Part shown: in pieces, positions 1 to 9,425 of the stretch
Numbering within the stretch: the first letter of the stretch is position 1
Layout of the letters: each line of letters begins with the position of its first letter
Assembly: GCA_963675625.1 (NCBI GenBank)
Contig: OY776497.1
Span: forward strand, 1,674,001-1,738,000
Length of the DNA: 64,000 nt
Direction of reading: 5' to 3'
DNA from: F22 sp963675625
Lineage (GTDB): Bacteria > Bacteroidota > Bacteroidia > Bacteroidales > Bacteroidaceae
Position numbers and translations under genes: made by a program
Notes under the pieces: model-generated
Told to the model about the DNA's origin: nothing
Database searches by the model: none
Seen by the model: only the letters and a program-made list of their open reading frames with translations

Positions 1-1
1 G

Positions 2-1081
2 AAGCAGGAACCAAGCAACGGAGCTGCACGCTATGGTGTCGCAAGCTATTATTATCAAAAAAAAGATACGACCGAATATGAGTTGCAATTAGACACATTG
101 TTAAAGGATTCTCATGTGGCTCCTCAAGTTAAAGTTTCTGTTTTGCGTAATTATGTGGTACAAATGACTCGTGCTGGCAAAGACTCATTGATTGTGCCAC
201 GCTTAGATATGGCTTTGAAATCTGATTCAACAGATACGGAAGTGCCGATGTTTTATATTTCCTACCTAGTAAGCAATAAAATGAAAAAACAGGCCATTCC
301 TATTTTAAATCATTTATTGAAACTTAATCCTGAGAATGGTGCAGCTCGTTTACAGTTGCTGCAATATATGCTTCAAAATCAAGATAAAGAGACCGTCAAA
401 ACTTTGTGTGAAGGTGGTATACAGTATCATCCTGAAGAGATTTTGTATCATTTTTATTTAGCTATCACTTATACACAAGATAAAAAATCAAGAGAAGTTA
501 TACGCATTTGTCAAGAGGGGCAAAAGTATATAACATCGGAAACACGCAAAGAAGTTGCATCTGATATGTATACTCTTCAAGGAGATGCTTATCATGAACT
601 CGGTGAAATGGATAATTGTTACAAGGCGTATGAAAGGGCTTTGAAAATTTATCCCGATAATGTTGGAGTGCTCAATAATTATGCTTATTTCCTCGCGTTA
701 GATAATAAAAATTTAGAGCGTGCAGAAATAATGAGTCAAAAAACAGTGGTTGCTGAACCTGATAATAAGACTTATCTAGATACTTATGCTTGGGTGCTTT
801 TCATGTCTGGGAAATATAAAGATGCCAAAATGTATATTGACCGCGTCATCCCCTCACAAAAAGAGGTGCGTGGACAAGCCACTAAGTCTTTAAATAGTAA
901 AGATGAAAAAGAGGCTAAGACGATAGAGGTTAGTCCTGACGTTTGGGAACATGCTGGTGATATCTATTATATGTGTGGTCTAAAAGATGAGGCACTTATT
1001 TACTGGCAAAAAGCTTTAGAACTTGGTAGTGAAAGTAAGGAATTAAAGCTTAAAATAAAATTGAAACGTTATATCCGATAG
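2..1081 (+). CDS. Tetratricopeptide-repeat protein (5' end outside window)
   Basis: The reading frame is open to the left edge, so the N-terminus is missing. A TTG at position 83 is only an internal codon, because residues before it continue the same repeat pattern. About 360 residues are visible, built of helical tetratricopeptide repeats with the usual A/G and Y/P spacing, for example NPENGAARLQLLQYM and YPDNVGVLNNYAYFLA. Such repeats mediate protein contacts and give no catalytic function. The stop lies 3 bp before the DUF4292 lipoprotein, which is followed by an EnvC-like protein and a LolD-like ATPase, so the four are probably cotranscribed and concerned with the envelope. In related Bacteroidales a TPR protein is commonly found in this context. 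No specific partner can be named. Confidence 0.85.
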   Translation, partial: KQEPSNGAARYGVASYYYQKKDTTEYELQLDTLLKDSHVAPQVKVSVLRNYVVQMTRAGKDSLIVPRLDMALKSDSTDTEVPMFYISYLVSNKMKKQAIPILNHLLKLNPENGAARLQLLQYMLQNQDKETVKTLCEGGIQYHPEEILYHFYLAITYTQDKKSREVIRICQEGQKYITSETRKEVASDMYTLQGDAYHELGEMDNCYKAYERALKIYPDNVGVLNNYAYFLALDNKNLERAEIMSQKTVVAEPDNKTYLDTYAWVLFMSGKYKDAKMYIDRVIPSQKEVRGQATKSLNSKDEKEAKTIEVSPDVWEHAGDIYYMCGLKDEALIYWQKALELGSESKELKLKIKLKRYIR

Positions 1082-1084
1082 TTT

Positions 1085-1669
1085 ATGAATCATCAACCAA
1101 AGATATATACGCTGCTGACAAATGTAAGGGTTGTATTGTGGGTAAGCATTGTTCTTTTAAGTTTGTCTAGTTGTGCGTCATTGCGCCCCGTCAAAATTCT
1201 AAGTGAGGACCAATTGTCTGCAAGATTCAAGGCTACGTTACCTCAAGGTGGAGGACAAGTGAGTGGACAATTGCGTTTATGGAAAGATCAAGGACTTCGT
1301 ATCTCCTTTACTGCTCCCATAGTAGGTGCTGAAGTTGTGCGTTTGTGGTTGACTTCAGATAGTATTCTTGTGCTGGACAGAAGGCATAAAACATATACTT
1401 GCCAGACTCCTGCTGTATTTGCGCATGCATTTGGAGTAGAAGAACCAGACGTGTATCGTTTGGAAGTCGTTCAAGCATATATTTTACAAAATAGAAAGAA
1501 GAAAAAAACTCGGATGACTGCTGCCCAATTAGGATGTCCTATTATGAAAGATACTCGTGTAGAACTTACTCATATTACAACAAAACCATATTCTTTAGTT
1601 GAAACTAAACCAAGTAAAAAATATAAACAGTTACCACTTCGAGCTTTTATAGAACAGCTCGATGATTAA
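1085..1669 (+). CDS. DUF4292 family lipoprotein
   Basis: This 194-residue protein starts with a hydrophobic segment (about residues 15-29) ending in the lipobox LSSC, so Cys30 is the probable lipidation site and the protein is probably anchored in the outer membrane facing the periplasm. The body has the beta-rich pattern of the DUF4292 family (for example GQVSGQLRLWKDQGLRISF), which resembles LolB/LolA-type lipoprotein carriers in overall character, though the function of DUF4292 is not established. It sits between a TPR protein and an EnvC-like protein, with the downstream frame overlapping or nearly touching it. A LolB-like role would be interesting given the LolD-like ATPase two genes downstream, but that is inference only. 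Confidence 0.8.
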   Translation: MNHQPKIYTLLTNVRVVLWVSIVLLSLSSCASLRPVKILSEDQLSARFKATLPQGGGQVSGQLRLWKDQGLRISFTAPIVGAEVVRLWLTSDSILVLDRRHKTYTCQTPAVFAHAFGVEEPDVYRLEVVQAYILQNRKKKKTRMTAAQLGCPIMKDTRVELTHITTKPYSLVETKPSKKYKQLPLRAFIEQLDD

Positions 1670-1682
1670 TCTTAGAGTCATT

Positions 1683-2990
1683 ATGTATCATAAGTCTAGC
1701 TTTCTTACTTGTAGTATATGCTTATTTGTTTTCACCTTATTATTTATACAGGTGATGCCGTTGCATGCACAAAGCAATGCTACAATTCGTCGCTTACAGA
1801 GAGAACATAATGTTTTACAGAATCAAATCAATAAAAGTCAAACACTACTTACTGAAACTAAGAAGTCTGTCGGTCACGAATTGGCTGATTTACAGGCATT
1901 AGAGGCCCAACTTATGGAACGTAAGCGATATGTTGAGCGTATAGAGTTGGACATGCGAGCCATAGATCATGAAGTATTAACTGTTACCAATAAGATTGTT
2001 GAGTTAGAAAAGCAGCTAAAGGATCGCAAAGATCAATATGCTTATTCAGTATGTTATCTGCGAAAACAAAGTTCGGTGCATCAACGTCTGATTTTTATTT
2101 TTTCAGCTAATAGTTTTGATCAGATGATTCGTCGCATGCGTTATGTAATGGAATATGCTGATTATCAAAAAAAACAAGTGGCGACTATTCTTGAAAAGAA
2201 ACAGGAAGTTGAGCAGAAAAAGATTGAACTTCAAGAAGTGAAAAAAGCAAAAGTTATTTTGAAGAAACAGGTTGTAATAGAAAAAGAAAGGTTACAGCAA
2301 GATCAAAATAATCAAAAGGACATGTTGACTAAATTAAAACGTAAAAGAAATAGTCTACAAAAGCAGTTACTGGAACAACAGAGGCGTTCAAAGGCTTTAA
2401 ATAAACTGATTGAAGATGAGATCGACAAAGAGATAAAGAGGCTAGCTCATTTGGAGGAAATGCGTAAAGCACGTGAGAAAAAACAGGCTGAAAAGAACTC
2501 TGTAAATAAAACAGCTTCTAATCCACGAGTGAGTCCGCGTCGTAGTAGTCCAACTGTGTTTAATGCGATGAAAACTTATTCAACAGCCAGTGAAATAGGA
2601 GATGCTTTTGTACAGTACAAGCGTCGCTTACCATATCCAATAACGGGTACTTATGCTTATTTAAGCCATTTTGATAAAGCTAAAATGGAACGAGGAATTA
2701 AGATTTATGGTGAGTGTCCATGCCAAGCTCAAGCTGTTTTTCAGGGAGTAGTGACTGTTGTGTTTGATGTGCCTAGTGGTGCGCGAGGGGTTATCCTTCG
2801 TCATGGAGACTATATGACTGTTTACTGCAATTTGAAAACGACAAAAGTTCATGCTGGTGAAAAGGTGAAACAAGGTCAAGAATTGGGTGAGATATATGCT
2901 GATCCATTGTATAACGATAGGCCTGTTTTATTGTTTGAGGTGCGTCAGGGGCGTGAGGCACTTGATCCTGATACATGGTTAAATAGATAA
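1683..2990 (+). CDS. EnvC-like murein hydrolase activator (degenerate LytM/M23 domain)
   Basis: The open frame begins at 1662, overlapping the preceding gene by 8 bp, but the ATG at 1683 gives a clean signal peptide (MYHKSSFL..., hydrophobic core, then LHAQS), so 1683 is preferred. A long coiled coil rich in K, E and Q fills about residues 35-270. The last ~120 residues form a LytM/peptidase M23 fold. The zinc ligands expected of active LytM enzymes seem lost: the first His/Asp motif reads ERGIKI and the terminal HxH region reads LLFEVRQG. Coiled coil plus a ligand-less LytM domain is the architecture of EnvC, which activates amidases rather than cutting peptidoglycan itself. It probably acts in the periplasm at septal cell wall. 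Usual automatic labels (M23 peptidase) would overstate its activity. Confidence 0.85.
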   Translation: MYHKSSFLTCSICLFVFTLLFIQVMPLHAQSNATIRRLQREHNVLQNQINKSQTLLTETKKSVGHELADLQALEAQLMERKRYVERIELDMRAIDHEVLTVTNKIVELEKQLKDRKDQYAYSVCYLRKQSSVHQRLIFIFSANSFDQMIRRMRYVMEYADYQKKQVATILEKKQEVEQKKIELQEVKKAKVILKKQVVIEKERLQQDQNNQKDMLTKLKRKRNSLQKQLLEQQRRSKALNKLIEDEIDKEIKRLAHLEEMRKAREKKQAEKNSVNKTASNPRVSPRRSSPTVFNAMKTYSTASEIGDAFVQYKRRLPYPITGTYAYLSHFDKAKMERGIKIYGECPCQAQAVFQGVVTVVFDVPSGARGVILRHGDYMTVYCNLKTTKVHAGEKVKQGQELGEIYADPLYNDRPVLLFEVRQGREALDPDTWLNR

Positions 2991-3014
2991 ACGATACAAT
3001 AATAATAAATTCAT

Positions 3015-3671
3015 ATGATACATCTCACATCCGTTAAGAAAAGCTACGATGAATTAGAAGTGCTAAAAGGCATAGACTTGGATATAAATCCACGTGAGGT
3101 GGTTAGCATTGTTGGACCAAGTGGAGCGGGCAAAACAACACTGCTGCAAATAATGGGTACCCTAGACCGTCCAGATTCCGGTCAAGTGATGATTAGTGGT
3201 ATTAATGTGAGTTCAATGAAAGAAAAACAGTTAGCTGCTTTTCGCAATAGGCATTTAGGTTTTGTGTTCCAGTTTCATCAGTTATTGCCAGAATTTACTG
3301 CTATTGAGAATATTATGATACCTGGCATGATTCAACGAACAGAGCAGAAAGCTTTGCTACATAGGGCACAAGAATTGTTGGAATTTATGGGAATAGCTGA
3401 TCGTGCTACACATAAGCCTAATGAATTGTCTGGGGGGGAGAAGCAACGTGTTGCTGTGGCACGTGCTTTAGTAAACCGACCCAGCGTTATTCTAGCTGAT
3501 GAACCGTCAGGGTCTCTAGATAGTAAAAATAAGAGTGAGTTGCATCAGTTATTTTTTGATCTCCGTGATCAGTTTGGGCAAACTTTTGTGATTGTTACAC
3601 ATGATGAAGAGCTTGCGAGGATTACCGATAGATCTATACATATTGTAGACGGTGAAATAATAAATCTGTAA
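3015..3671 (+). CDS. lolD: ABC transporter ATP-binding protein, LolD/MacB type
   Basis: A 218-residue ABC ATPase with all hallmark motifs: Walker A GPSGAGKT (34-41), signature LSGGE (138-142), Walker B VILADEP (158-164) and the H-loop His196. The length and the motif FVFQFHQLLPEFTAIEN are typical of the LolD/MacB/FtsE branch, which powers extraction of lipoproteins or other mechanotransmission from the inner membrane. No membrane partner (LolC/E) is adjacent, which is common in Bacteroidota where the permease is encoded elsewhere. It starts 24 bp after the EnvC-like gene and is followed by a strong hairpin, so it is probably the last gene of the envelope operon. FtsE or MacB-like partners cannot be excluded; the symbol is a family-level assignment. 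Confidence 0.85.
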   Translation: MIHLTSVKKSYDELEVLKGIDLDINPREVVSIVGPSGAGKTTLLQIMGTLDRPDSGQVMISGINVSSMKEKQLAAFRNRHLGFVFQFHQLLPEFTAIENIMIPGMIQRTEQKALLHRAQELLEFMGIADRATHKPNELSGGEKQRVAVARALVNRPSVILADEPSGSLDSKNKSELHQLFFDLRDQFGQTFVIVTHDEELARITDRSIHIVDGEIINL

Positions 3672-3697
3672 ATGCTTACGAATAGCTTTAAAATATA

Positions 3698-3730
3698 AAA
3701 GGGTCTGTGTTTATCTAACACAGACCCTTT
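3698..3730. terminator. Bidirectional rho-independent terminator
   Basis: A perfect 14-bp stem (3698-3711 with 3717-3730) closes a 5-nt loop. It has an A-rich left flank and a T-rich right flank. It lies between lolD (plus) and the FKBP gene (minus), so it can end both transcripts. Confidence 0.9.
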
Positions 3731-3740
3731 TATTATAGGA

Positions 3741-4310
3741 TTAATAGTCAATCTTAACCAATTCTACATCGAAAATTAAACTTGAATAGGCTGGAATGCT
3801 ACTTGTAGTCGTTGTGCCATATCCTTGAGTATAAGGGATGTATAATTTCCAACGATCACCAGGTACCATTAGTTCAAGTGCTTCTGTCCAACCATTGATT
3901 ACTGCACTAACACCAAAAGTTGTTGGTGATTCAAAGTTTGTATTTGGCGAATCTCCATCAAAATTTCCGTCAAACTCTTCCTCGTTAATCAGGTATCCAC
4001 GATAATAACAAGATACGCTTGACGTGTAATATGGACTTTGAACAGGTGTACCATCTACAGTCTTTGCTCCACTCTTTTGTATCTTATAATAGATTGGATA
4101 ATTGATATCGCTACTTTGAGGAGTTATAACCTTAAGGGTTGGATCACTGTTTGAAGCTACTACCTGTGCTAGAGAATCCATGTATGCTTCGTTGCGCTTC
4201 TGCCAATTCTTGTATTCACTTGGCTCCGAATTTTCGCTACAACTTCCTAATGAAAAAGCACTGACTAATAATAGACAGATGGTAGCGGTATGTAGAATTG
4301 ATTTATTCAT
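3741..4310 (-). CDS. FKBP-type peptidyl-prolyl isomerase lipoprotein
   Basis: A 189-residue secreted lipoprotein: the N-terminal signal ends in SLGSC, with Cys24 as lipid site. The C-terminal half matches an FKBP domain (YYRGYLINEEEFDGNF, then GWTEALELMVPGDRWKLYIP and YGTTTT...IPAYSSLIFDVELV), which catalyses cis-trans isomerisation of X-Pro bonds and helps fold exported proteins. The usual active-site aromatic pattern is partly changed, so activity may be low. It starts 5 bp after the end of glyS and shares its transcript; this glyS-FKBP arrangement is familiar from Bacteroidales. It lies in the periplasm or outer membrane. Confidence 0.85.
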   Translation of the reverse strand: MNKSILHTATICLLLVSAFSLGSCSENSEPSEYKNWQKRNEAYMDSLAQVVASNSDPTLKVITPQSSDINYPIYYKIQKSGAKTVDGTPVQSPYYTSSVSCYYRGYLINEEEFDGNFDGDSPNTNFESPTTFGVSAVINGWTEALELMVPGDRWKLYIPYTQGYGTTTTSSIPAYSSLIFDVELVKIDY

Positions 4311-4315
4311 ATTGT

Positions 4316-5860
4316 TTATTGCAAATTCTTAAGTAAACTTGTGATACTTACGCGATCCTCAATGATGTTGCGGAGATCAGAAATAGCGACACGTTCTTGT
4401 TGCATTGTGTCACGATTACGAAGAGTTACACAGTTGTCCTCAAGAGTGTCATGGTCAACTGTAATACAATAAGGGGTACCAATAGCATCCTGACGGCGAT
4501 AACGCTTACCTACAGAATCCTTTTCATCGTATTGACAATTGAAGTGAAACTTCAAACCATCAATAATTTCACGCGCTTTTTCAGGAAGTCCGTCTTTTTT
4601 AACCAATGGAAGTACTGCAAGTTTTACAGGAGCAAGGGCAGCAGGAAGTTTTAATACAACACGGCTCTTTCCGTCTTCAAGCTCTTCTTCTTGGTATGAA
4701 GCTGACATGATTGATAAGAACATGCGGTCTACTCCGATAGATGTCTCAATGACATAAGGTACGTATGATTTATTTAGTTCTGGGTCGAAATATTTAATAT
4801 TCTTTCCAGAGTATTTTTCGTGCTGTGACAAATCGAAATCAGTACGAGAGTGAATACCTTCAACCTCCTTAAAACCAAATGGCATTCTAAATTCAATATC
4901 GGTTGCTGCATTAGCATAGTGAGCTAATTTGTCGTGATCATGAAAACGGTAAGATGCATCACCAAAGCCGAGAGCTTTGTGCCATTTTAGACGTTGTGCT
5001 TTCCATTTTTCAAACCACTCTAATTCAGTGCCAGGACGCACAAAGAACTGCATTTCCATTTGTTCAAATTCTCGCATTCTAAAGATGAATTGACGCGCAA
5101 CAATTTCATTACGGAATGCTTTCCCGATTTGAGCAATACCAAATGGAAGACGCATACGACCAGTTTTCTGAACATTTAGGTAGTTTACAAAAATACCTTG
5201 TGCTGTTTCTGGACGTAAATATATTTTATTTGCTCCTTCAGCAGTTGATCCCATCTCTGTGGAGAACATCAAGTTAAACTGACGTACATCTGTCCAATTT
5301 TTAGTTCCCGAAATAGGACAAACGATTTCTTCATCGATAATAATCTGACGTACTTCTTTCAAGTCGTTATCGTTGAGGGCTTTAGCAAAACGAGCTTGCA
5401 ATGCGTCATGTTTTTCTTGACTAGCTTGTACACGAGGGTTTGTAGCTTTGAATTGTGCTTCGTCAAAGTCGTCTCCAAATTTTTTCTTGGCTTTCTCAAC
5501 TTCTTTTTCAATCTTTTCCTCATATTTCGCCATCTTTTCCTCAATAAGGACGTCTGCACGGTAGCGCTTCTTTGAATCCTTATTATCTATCAATGGGTCA
5601 TTGAATGCATCTACGTGACCTGATGCTTTCCATATAGTAGGGTGCATAAAGATTGCAGAATCAATCCCTACAATATTTTCATTGAGAAGCACCATACTAT
5701 CCCACCAATACTTCTTGATGTTGTTCTTGAGCTCTACGCCCATTTGACCATAGTCATATACGGCGCCTAGGCCGTCGTAGATATCACTTGAAGGGAATAC
5801 ATAGCCGTATTCTTTGCAATGAGATATCAATTTCTTAAAAACGTCGTCTTGTTTTGCCAT
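4316..5860 (-). CDS. glyS: Glycyl-tRNA synthetase (dimeric type)
   Basis: A 514-residue class IIa aminoacyl-tRNA synthetase that charges tRNA-Gly with glycine in the cytoplasm. The N-terminus (ISHCKEYGYVFPSSDIY, then GLGAVYDYGQMGVELKNNIK) and the motif 2 region (FGIAQIGKAFRNEI...RMREFEQME) are those of the single-chain alpha2 enzyme rather than the alpha2beta2 form. A central insertion rich in K and E (about residues 100-150) is charged and probably helical. Its start is supported by a TACCTTTG -7 element on the minus strand about 30 bp upstream. Length is normal for the family. Confidence 0.97.
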   Translation of the reverse strand: MAKQDDVFKKLISHCKEYGYVFPSSDIYDGLGAVYDYGQMGVELKNNIKKYWWDSMVLLNENIVGIDSAIFMHPTIWKASGHVDAFNDPLIDNKDSKKRYRADVLIEEKMAKYEEKIEKEVEKAKKKFGDDFDEAQFKATNPRVQASQEKHDALQARFAKALNDNDLKEVRQIIIDEEIVCPISGTKNWTDVRQFNLMFSTEMGSTAEGANKIYLRPETAQGIFVNYLNVQKTGRMRLPFGIAQIGKAFRNEIVARQFIFRMREFEQMEMQFFVRPGTELEWFEKWKAQRLKWHKALGFGDASYRFHDHDKLAHYANAATDIEFRMPFGFKEVEGIHSRTDFDLSQHEKYSGKNIKYFDPELNKSYVPYVIETSIGVDRMFLSIMSASYQEEELEDGKSRVVLKLPAALAPVKLAVLPLVKKDGLPEKAREIIDGLKFHFNCQYDEKDSVGKRYRRQDAIGTPYCITVDHDTLEDNCVTLRNRDTMQQERVAISDLRNIIEDRVSITSLLKNLQ

Positions 5861-5888
5861 CTGATTATTTTCTTCAATAATTTATGCG

Positions 5889-5896
5889 CAAAGGTA
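5889..5896 (-). promoter_or_regulatory. -7 element of glyS promoter (TACCTTTG)
   Basis: The minus strand reads TACCTTTG, a full match to the Bacteroidota TAnnTTTG -7 element. It lies 29 bp upstream of the glyS start and is divergent from the parC promoter. Confidence 0.7.
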
Positions 5897-5920
5897 ATCG
5901 ATTTTTTCCACTTTATTGCC

Positions 5921-5928
5921 TATATTTG
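5921..5928 (+). promoter_or_regulatory. -7 element of parC promoter (TATATTTG)
   Basis: A full TAnnTTTG match 26 bp before the parC ATG. The glyS element lies back to back with it, so both genes are served by a 93-bp divergent region. Confidence 0.7.
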
Positions 5929-5953
5929 TGCAAAAAGACAATAAACGGCAATT

Positions 5954-8503
5954 ATGAGTGACGAAAACAATGAAAAAGAAGGTGGATACCACCTCACGGG
6001 GATGTATCGCAGTTGGTTTTTGGAATATGCCAGCTATGTAATCTTAGAGCGAGCCGTCCCTCATATCAATGATGGTCTAAAACCTGTACAAAGACGCATA
6101 TTACACTCAATGCGTCGATTAGATGATGGTCGATATAACAAAGTTGCCAATGTGGTAGGTCATACCATGCAATTTCACCCCCATGGAGATGCATCCATAG
6201 GGGATGCACTTGTGCAACTTGGCCAGAAGGAAATGCTTATTGATTGCCAAGGTAACTGGGGGAATATTCTCACAGGTGATAGTGCAGCAGCGCCCCGTTA
6301 TATCGAAGCTAGATTAAGCAAATTTGCTCTTGATGTTGTTTTTAATCCCAAAACCACCGTATGGCAACCTTCGTATGATGGGCGTAATCAGGAACCTATA
6401 ACTTTGCCGGTAAAGTTCCCATTACTTCTAGCACAAGGGGTAGAGGGTATTGCTGTTGGTTTGTCTTCTAAAATTCTGCCTCATAATTTCTGCGAATTGC
6501 TTCAAGCGTGTATCGACTACTTGAAAGGTAATGATTTTCAACTGTATCCTGATTTTATTACAGGTGGTAGTATTGATGTGGCTAGATACAATGATGGTAT
6601 GCGCGGTGGCGCGGTCAAAGTACGTGCAAAAATTAGAAAAGAGGATAGGCGTACATTAGTGATTTCGGAAATCCCTTATGGACGTACGACAAGCAGCGTC
6701 ATTGATTCTATTTTAAGAGCTGCAGATAAAGGGAGTATCAAAGTAAAACGTGTCGAAGATAATACTGCTGCACATGTTGAAATACTTGTTCATCTTCCTG
6801 CTGGTGTCTCTAGCGATAAAACGATAGATGCTCTCTTTGCATTTACTGATTGTGAAGTAAGTATATCGCCAAATAGTTGTGTTATTCAAGATGAAAAACC
6901 ACGTTTCTTAAGCGTAAGTCAGATTCTTAAGCACAGCGCAGATCGCACAAAGGATTTATTAAGGCAAGAGTTGGAGATAGAACGTGGTGAGCTCCTTGAT
7001 AGCCTTCATTATGCATCACTTGAAAAACTCTTTATCGAAGAGCGTATGTATAAGGATAAGGAGTTTGAAAACGCTAAGGATGATCAAGATACAATAAAGC
7101 ATCTTCGTAAACGACTTGTACCTTTCCAAGAAATATTGATTCGTGAAGTTTCAGAGGAAGATATTTTGCGTCTTATGGATATCAAAATTGGTCGTATCCG
7201 TAAGTTTAATGTGGATAAGGCAAATGAGCGTATTGCGCGGATGGAAAAGCGAGTCAATGAAATTGATAAACATTTAGGAAGTCTTGTCAAATATACCTGT
7301 GCATGGTATCAATATCTTTTGGATACTTATGGCAAGCACTATCCCCGTCGCACTGAGTTGCGTAGTTTTGAAACGATTGATGCAACTAAAGTGGCTGAAG
7401 CGAACGAAAAATTGTATTTTAACAAGGAAGAAGGCTTTATTGGAACAGCGTTGAAACGTGCTGATTTTGTGTGCAATTGTTCTAGCTTAGATGATGTCAT
7501 TGTTTTTTATCGCAATGGGCTATACAAAGTGACTAGTATTGCTGATAAGAAGTTTGTCGGTAAGAATGTGATATATGTAGCCATTTTCAAAAAGAATGAT
7601 AAACGTACGATATACAATGTTTGTTACTTAGATGGTGAAACGAAAATAACTCGTTATAAACGTTTTAATGTTACATCAATAACTCGTGATAGAGAATATG
7701 ATGTAACGCGTGGGACTAAAGGATCTCGTATTTCTTATTTTTCGGCCAATCCAAATGGAGAAGCAGAGATTATAAAAGTGCAATTAAAGCCAGTGCCACA
7801 CTTACGTCGTCAATCGTTTGAAGCTGATTTCTCAGAGGTGAAAATAAAAGGACGCGCTACGGCTGGCAATTTGTTAACTAAAATACCTGTGCAGCGTATA
7901 ACTTTGAAGACGCAAGGTGAGTCTACCCTAGGGGGGAGGAAGATTTGGTTTGACAACGACGTACGTCGTCTGAATGTAGATGGTCGTGGTGATTTCTTGG
8001 GAGAATTTATGGGGCAAGACAAAATTTTGGTTGTTACTCAAAATGGACAGTTCTACACTACAAGCTTTGATTTAACCAATCATTATGAAGGTGATATTGA
8101 CCGTATAGAAAAGTTCAATCCAGAGAAGGAGTGGATGGCTGTGCTTTATGATTCGGAACGAGACAATCAACTGTATATGAAGCGTTTCCAATTGGAAACA
8201 GCGTATACTCGTCAAAGCTTTTTGGGTGATACGGATGGTAGTGAGCTTATGTTGTTGACTGATACACGTCATCCAAGGGTGCTCGTAGAATTTGGAGGAC
8301 GAGATGCACATCGTGAAGCCATGATTATTGATGCTGATGATTTTACAGTATTGCGTAGTTTTAGAGCTCATGGTAAACGTGTGACGACTTTTGAGGTCTC
8401 CGAAATTAAAGAATTAGAACCGCTTATTATTGACCCAGAGCCAGAGGAGGCAAATCAGGATAAAAAATTAGAATGGCCAGGTGAAATTCCATTCGATGAA
8501 TAA
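5954..8503 (+). CDS. parC: DNA topoisomerase IV subunit A
   Basis: An 849-residue type IIA topoisomerase A subunit. The N-terminal domain has the winged-helix segment with GLKPVQRRILHSM and the sequence AAPRYIEARLS, whose Tyr116 is the DNA-linking catalytic residue. HPHGDAS is also present. A coiled-coil region follows (about 330-470), and a C-terminal beta-pinwheel begins around residue 500. The pinwheel has RGTKGSRI instead of a classic GyrA box, and overall it fits Bacteroidota ParC, which decatenates daughter chromosomes with ParE. parE is not adjacent. GyrA is the alternative, but it normally carries an intact GyrA box. Confidence 0.88.
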   Translation: MSDENNEKEGGYHLTGMYRSWFLEYASYVILERAVPHINDGLKPVQRRILHSMRRLDDGRYNKVANVVGHTMQFHPHGDASIGDALVQLGQKEMLIDCQGNWGNILTGDSAAAPRYIEARLSKFALDVVFNPKTTVWQPSYDGRNQEPITLPVKFPLLLAQGVEGIAVGLSSKILPHNFCELLQACIDYLKGNDFQLYPDFITGGSIDVARYNDGMRGGAVKVRAKIRKEDRRTLVISEIPYGRTTSSVIDSILRAADKGSIKVKRVEDNTAAHVEILVHLPAGVSSDKTIDALFAFTDCEVSISPNSCVIQDEKPRFLSVSQILKHSADRTKDLLRQELEIERGELLDSLHYASLEKLFIEERMYKDKEFENAKDDQDTIKHLRKRLVPFQEILIREVSEEDILRLMDIKIGRIRKFNVDKANERIARMEKRVNEIDKHLGSLVKYTCAWYQYLLDTYGKHYPRRTELRSFETIDATKVAEANEKLYFNKEEGFIGTALKRADFVCNCSSLDDVIVFYRNGLYKVTSIADKKFVGKNVIYVAIFKKNDKRTIYNVCYLDGETKITRYKRFNVTSITRDREYDVTRGTKGSRISYFSANPNGEAEIIKVQLKPVPHLRRQSFEADFSEVKIKGRATAGNLLTKIPVQRITLKTQGESTLGGRKIWFDNDVRRLNVDGRGDFLGEFMGQDKILVVTQNGQFYTTSFDLTNHYEGDIDRIEKFNPEKEWMAVLYDSERDNQLYMKRFQLETAYTRQSFLGDTDGSELMLLTDTRHPRVLVEFGGRDAHREAMIIDADDFTVLRSFRAHGKRVTTFEVSEIKELEPLIIDPEPEEANQDKKLEWPGEIPFDE

Positions 8504-8515
8504 AATAGTAAGTGT

Positions 8516-9376
8516 ATGAGACGTCTATATATAAGCTTGTTTTTTTTGGTAGGAGGATTGTTGCTAAACTTGACTTATGCTCAGCAGATACTCCCTGCTG
8601 GTACATCTGCTGATGTCATAAATTATGCTGATGTTAATCCGTGTAGGGTGCGACATGTGGCTACTACACTAGGTGTTGGGTATCTTAATGAGTATGATTC
8701 ATATCTTTCTCCATGGGAATACGAAGGGGTTGAATTTCGTCTTCATCAGGAATTATATCGTGATTTATCTTGGCAAGGTGGGAATCATTGGGCGCTTCAA
8801 CGTATCTTGCAAGGACGGGTAGGGTACTCTGAAAGTCCAGCAGAAGATAATATTACTGCTTCTTTATTGCTCTCTGCACAGTGGGGGCTACTGCATAAAT
8901 GGCTCTTATCGCCTAAATGGCAGGTTATGGGTGGTGCAACGGGGGAATTCCAGTTGGGCGGCTTGTACAATATGCGGAATGGAAATAATCCTGGGTCTTT
9001 ACGTTTAGGTATGCATCTGAATGTTTCTGGTATGACGAGCTATGACTTTCGCTTGTGGAGCTATCCTTTACGTGCAAGTTATTCAGTACAAGTACCTATT
9101 GTCGGATGTGTTTTTGCACCACATTATGGAGAGTCCTATTATGAAATTTTTGGAGTAGATGGGCATGAATTTCCTACTAGTATGACGTGGATGGGTAATC
9201 ATCCATCTTGTACTCAACGTTTTTCTATTGATGTGCCTTTCTTGAAAACTACATGGCGTTTTAGTTATCTTATGGATGTTCAGCAATCTCGTCTTCACGA
9301 TTTGGAGTCACATAGTTACTCGCACTTGTTTATGGTGGGGTGTGTTGTCGATTTGTATTCTTTGATAAAACATTAA
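8516..9376 (+). CDS. DUF3316 family secreted protein
   Basis: A 286-residue protein with an N-terminal signal peptide (about 22 residues, ending LTYAQQ). The rest is rich in aromatic residues and alternates like a beta-rich outer-membrane protein. The pattern around GVGYLNEYDSYLSPWEYEG and HWALQRILQGRVGYSESPA resembles the DUF3316 family found in Bacteroidales, whose function is unknown. It begins 12 bp after parC and may be cotranscribed. No catalytic motif is seen. Confidence 0.7.
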   Translation: MRRLYISLFFLVGGLLLNLTYAQQILPAGTSADVINYADVNPCRVRHVATTLGVGYLNEYDSYLSPWEYEGVEFRLHQELYRDLSWQGGNHWALQRILQGRVGYSESPAEDNITASLLLSAQWGLLHKWLLSPKWQVMGGATGEFQLGGLYNMRNGNNPGSLRLGMHLNVSGMTSYDFRLWSYPLRASYSVQVPIVGCVFAPHYGESYYEIFGVDGHEFPTSMTWMGNHPSCTQRFSIDVPFLKTTWRFSYLMDVQQSRLHDLESHSYSHLFMVGCVVDLYSLIKH

Positions 9377-9425
9377 TGTCGCGTGTGTGGTTATGTATTA
9401 TAATGTAAATAACAACTTCTAGATA

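Noticed and set aside
2661..2976. Two minus-strand frames inside the EnvC-like gene
   Set aside because: Shadows of the plus-strand gene with no independent support.
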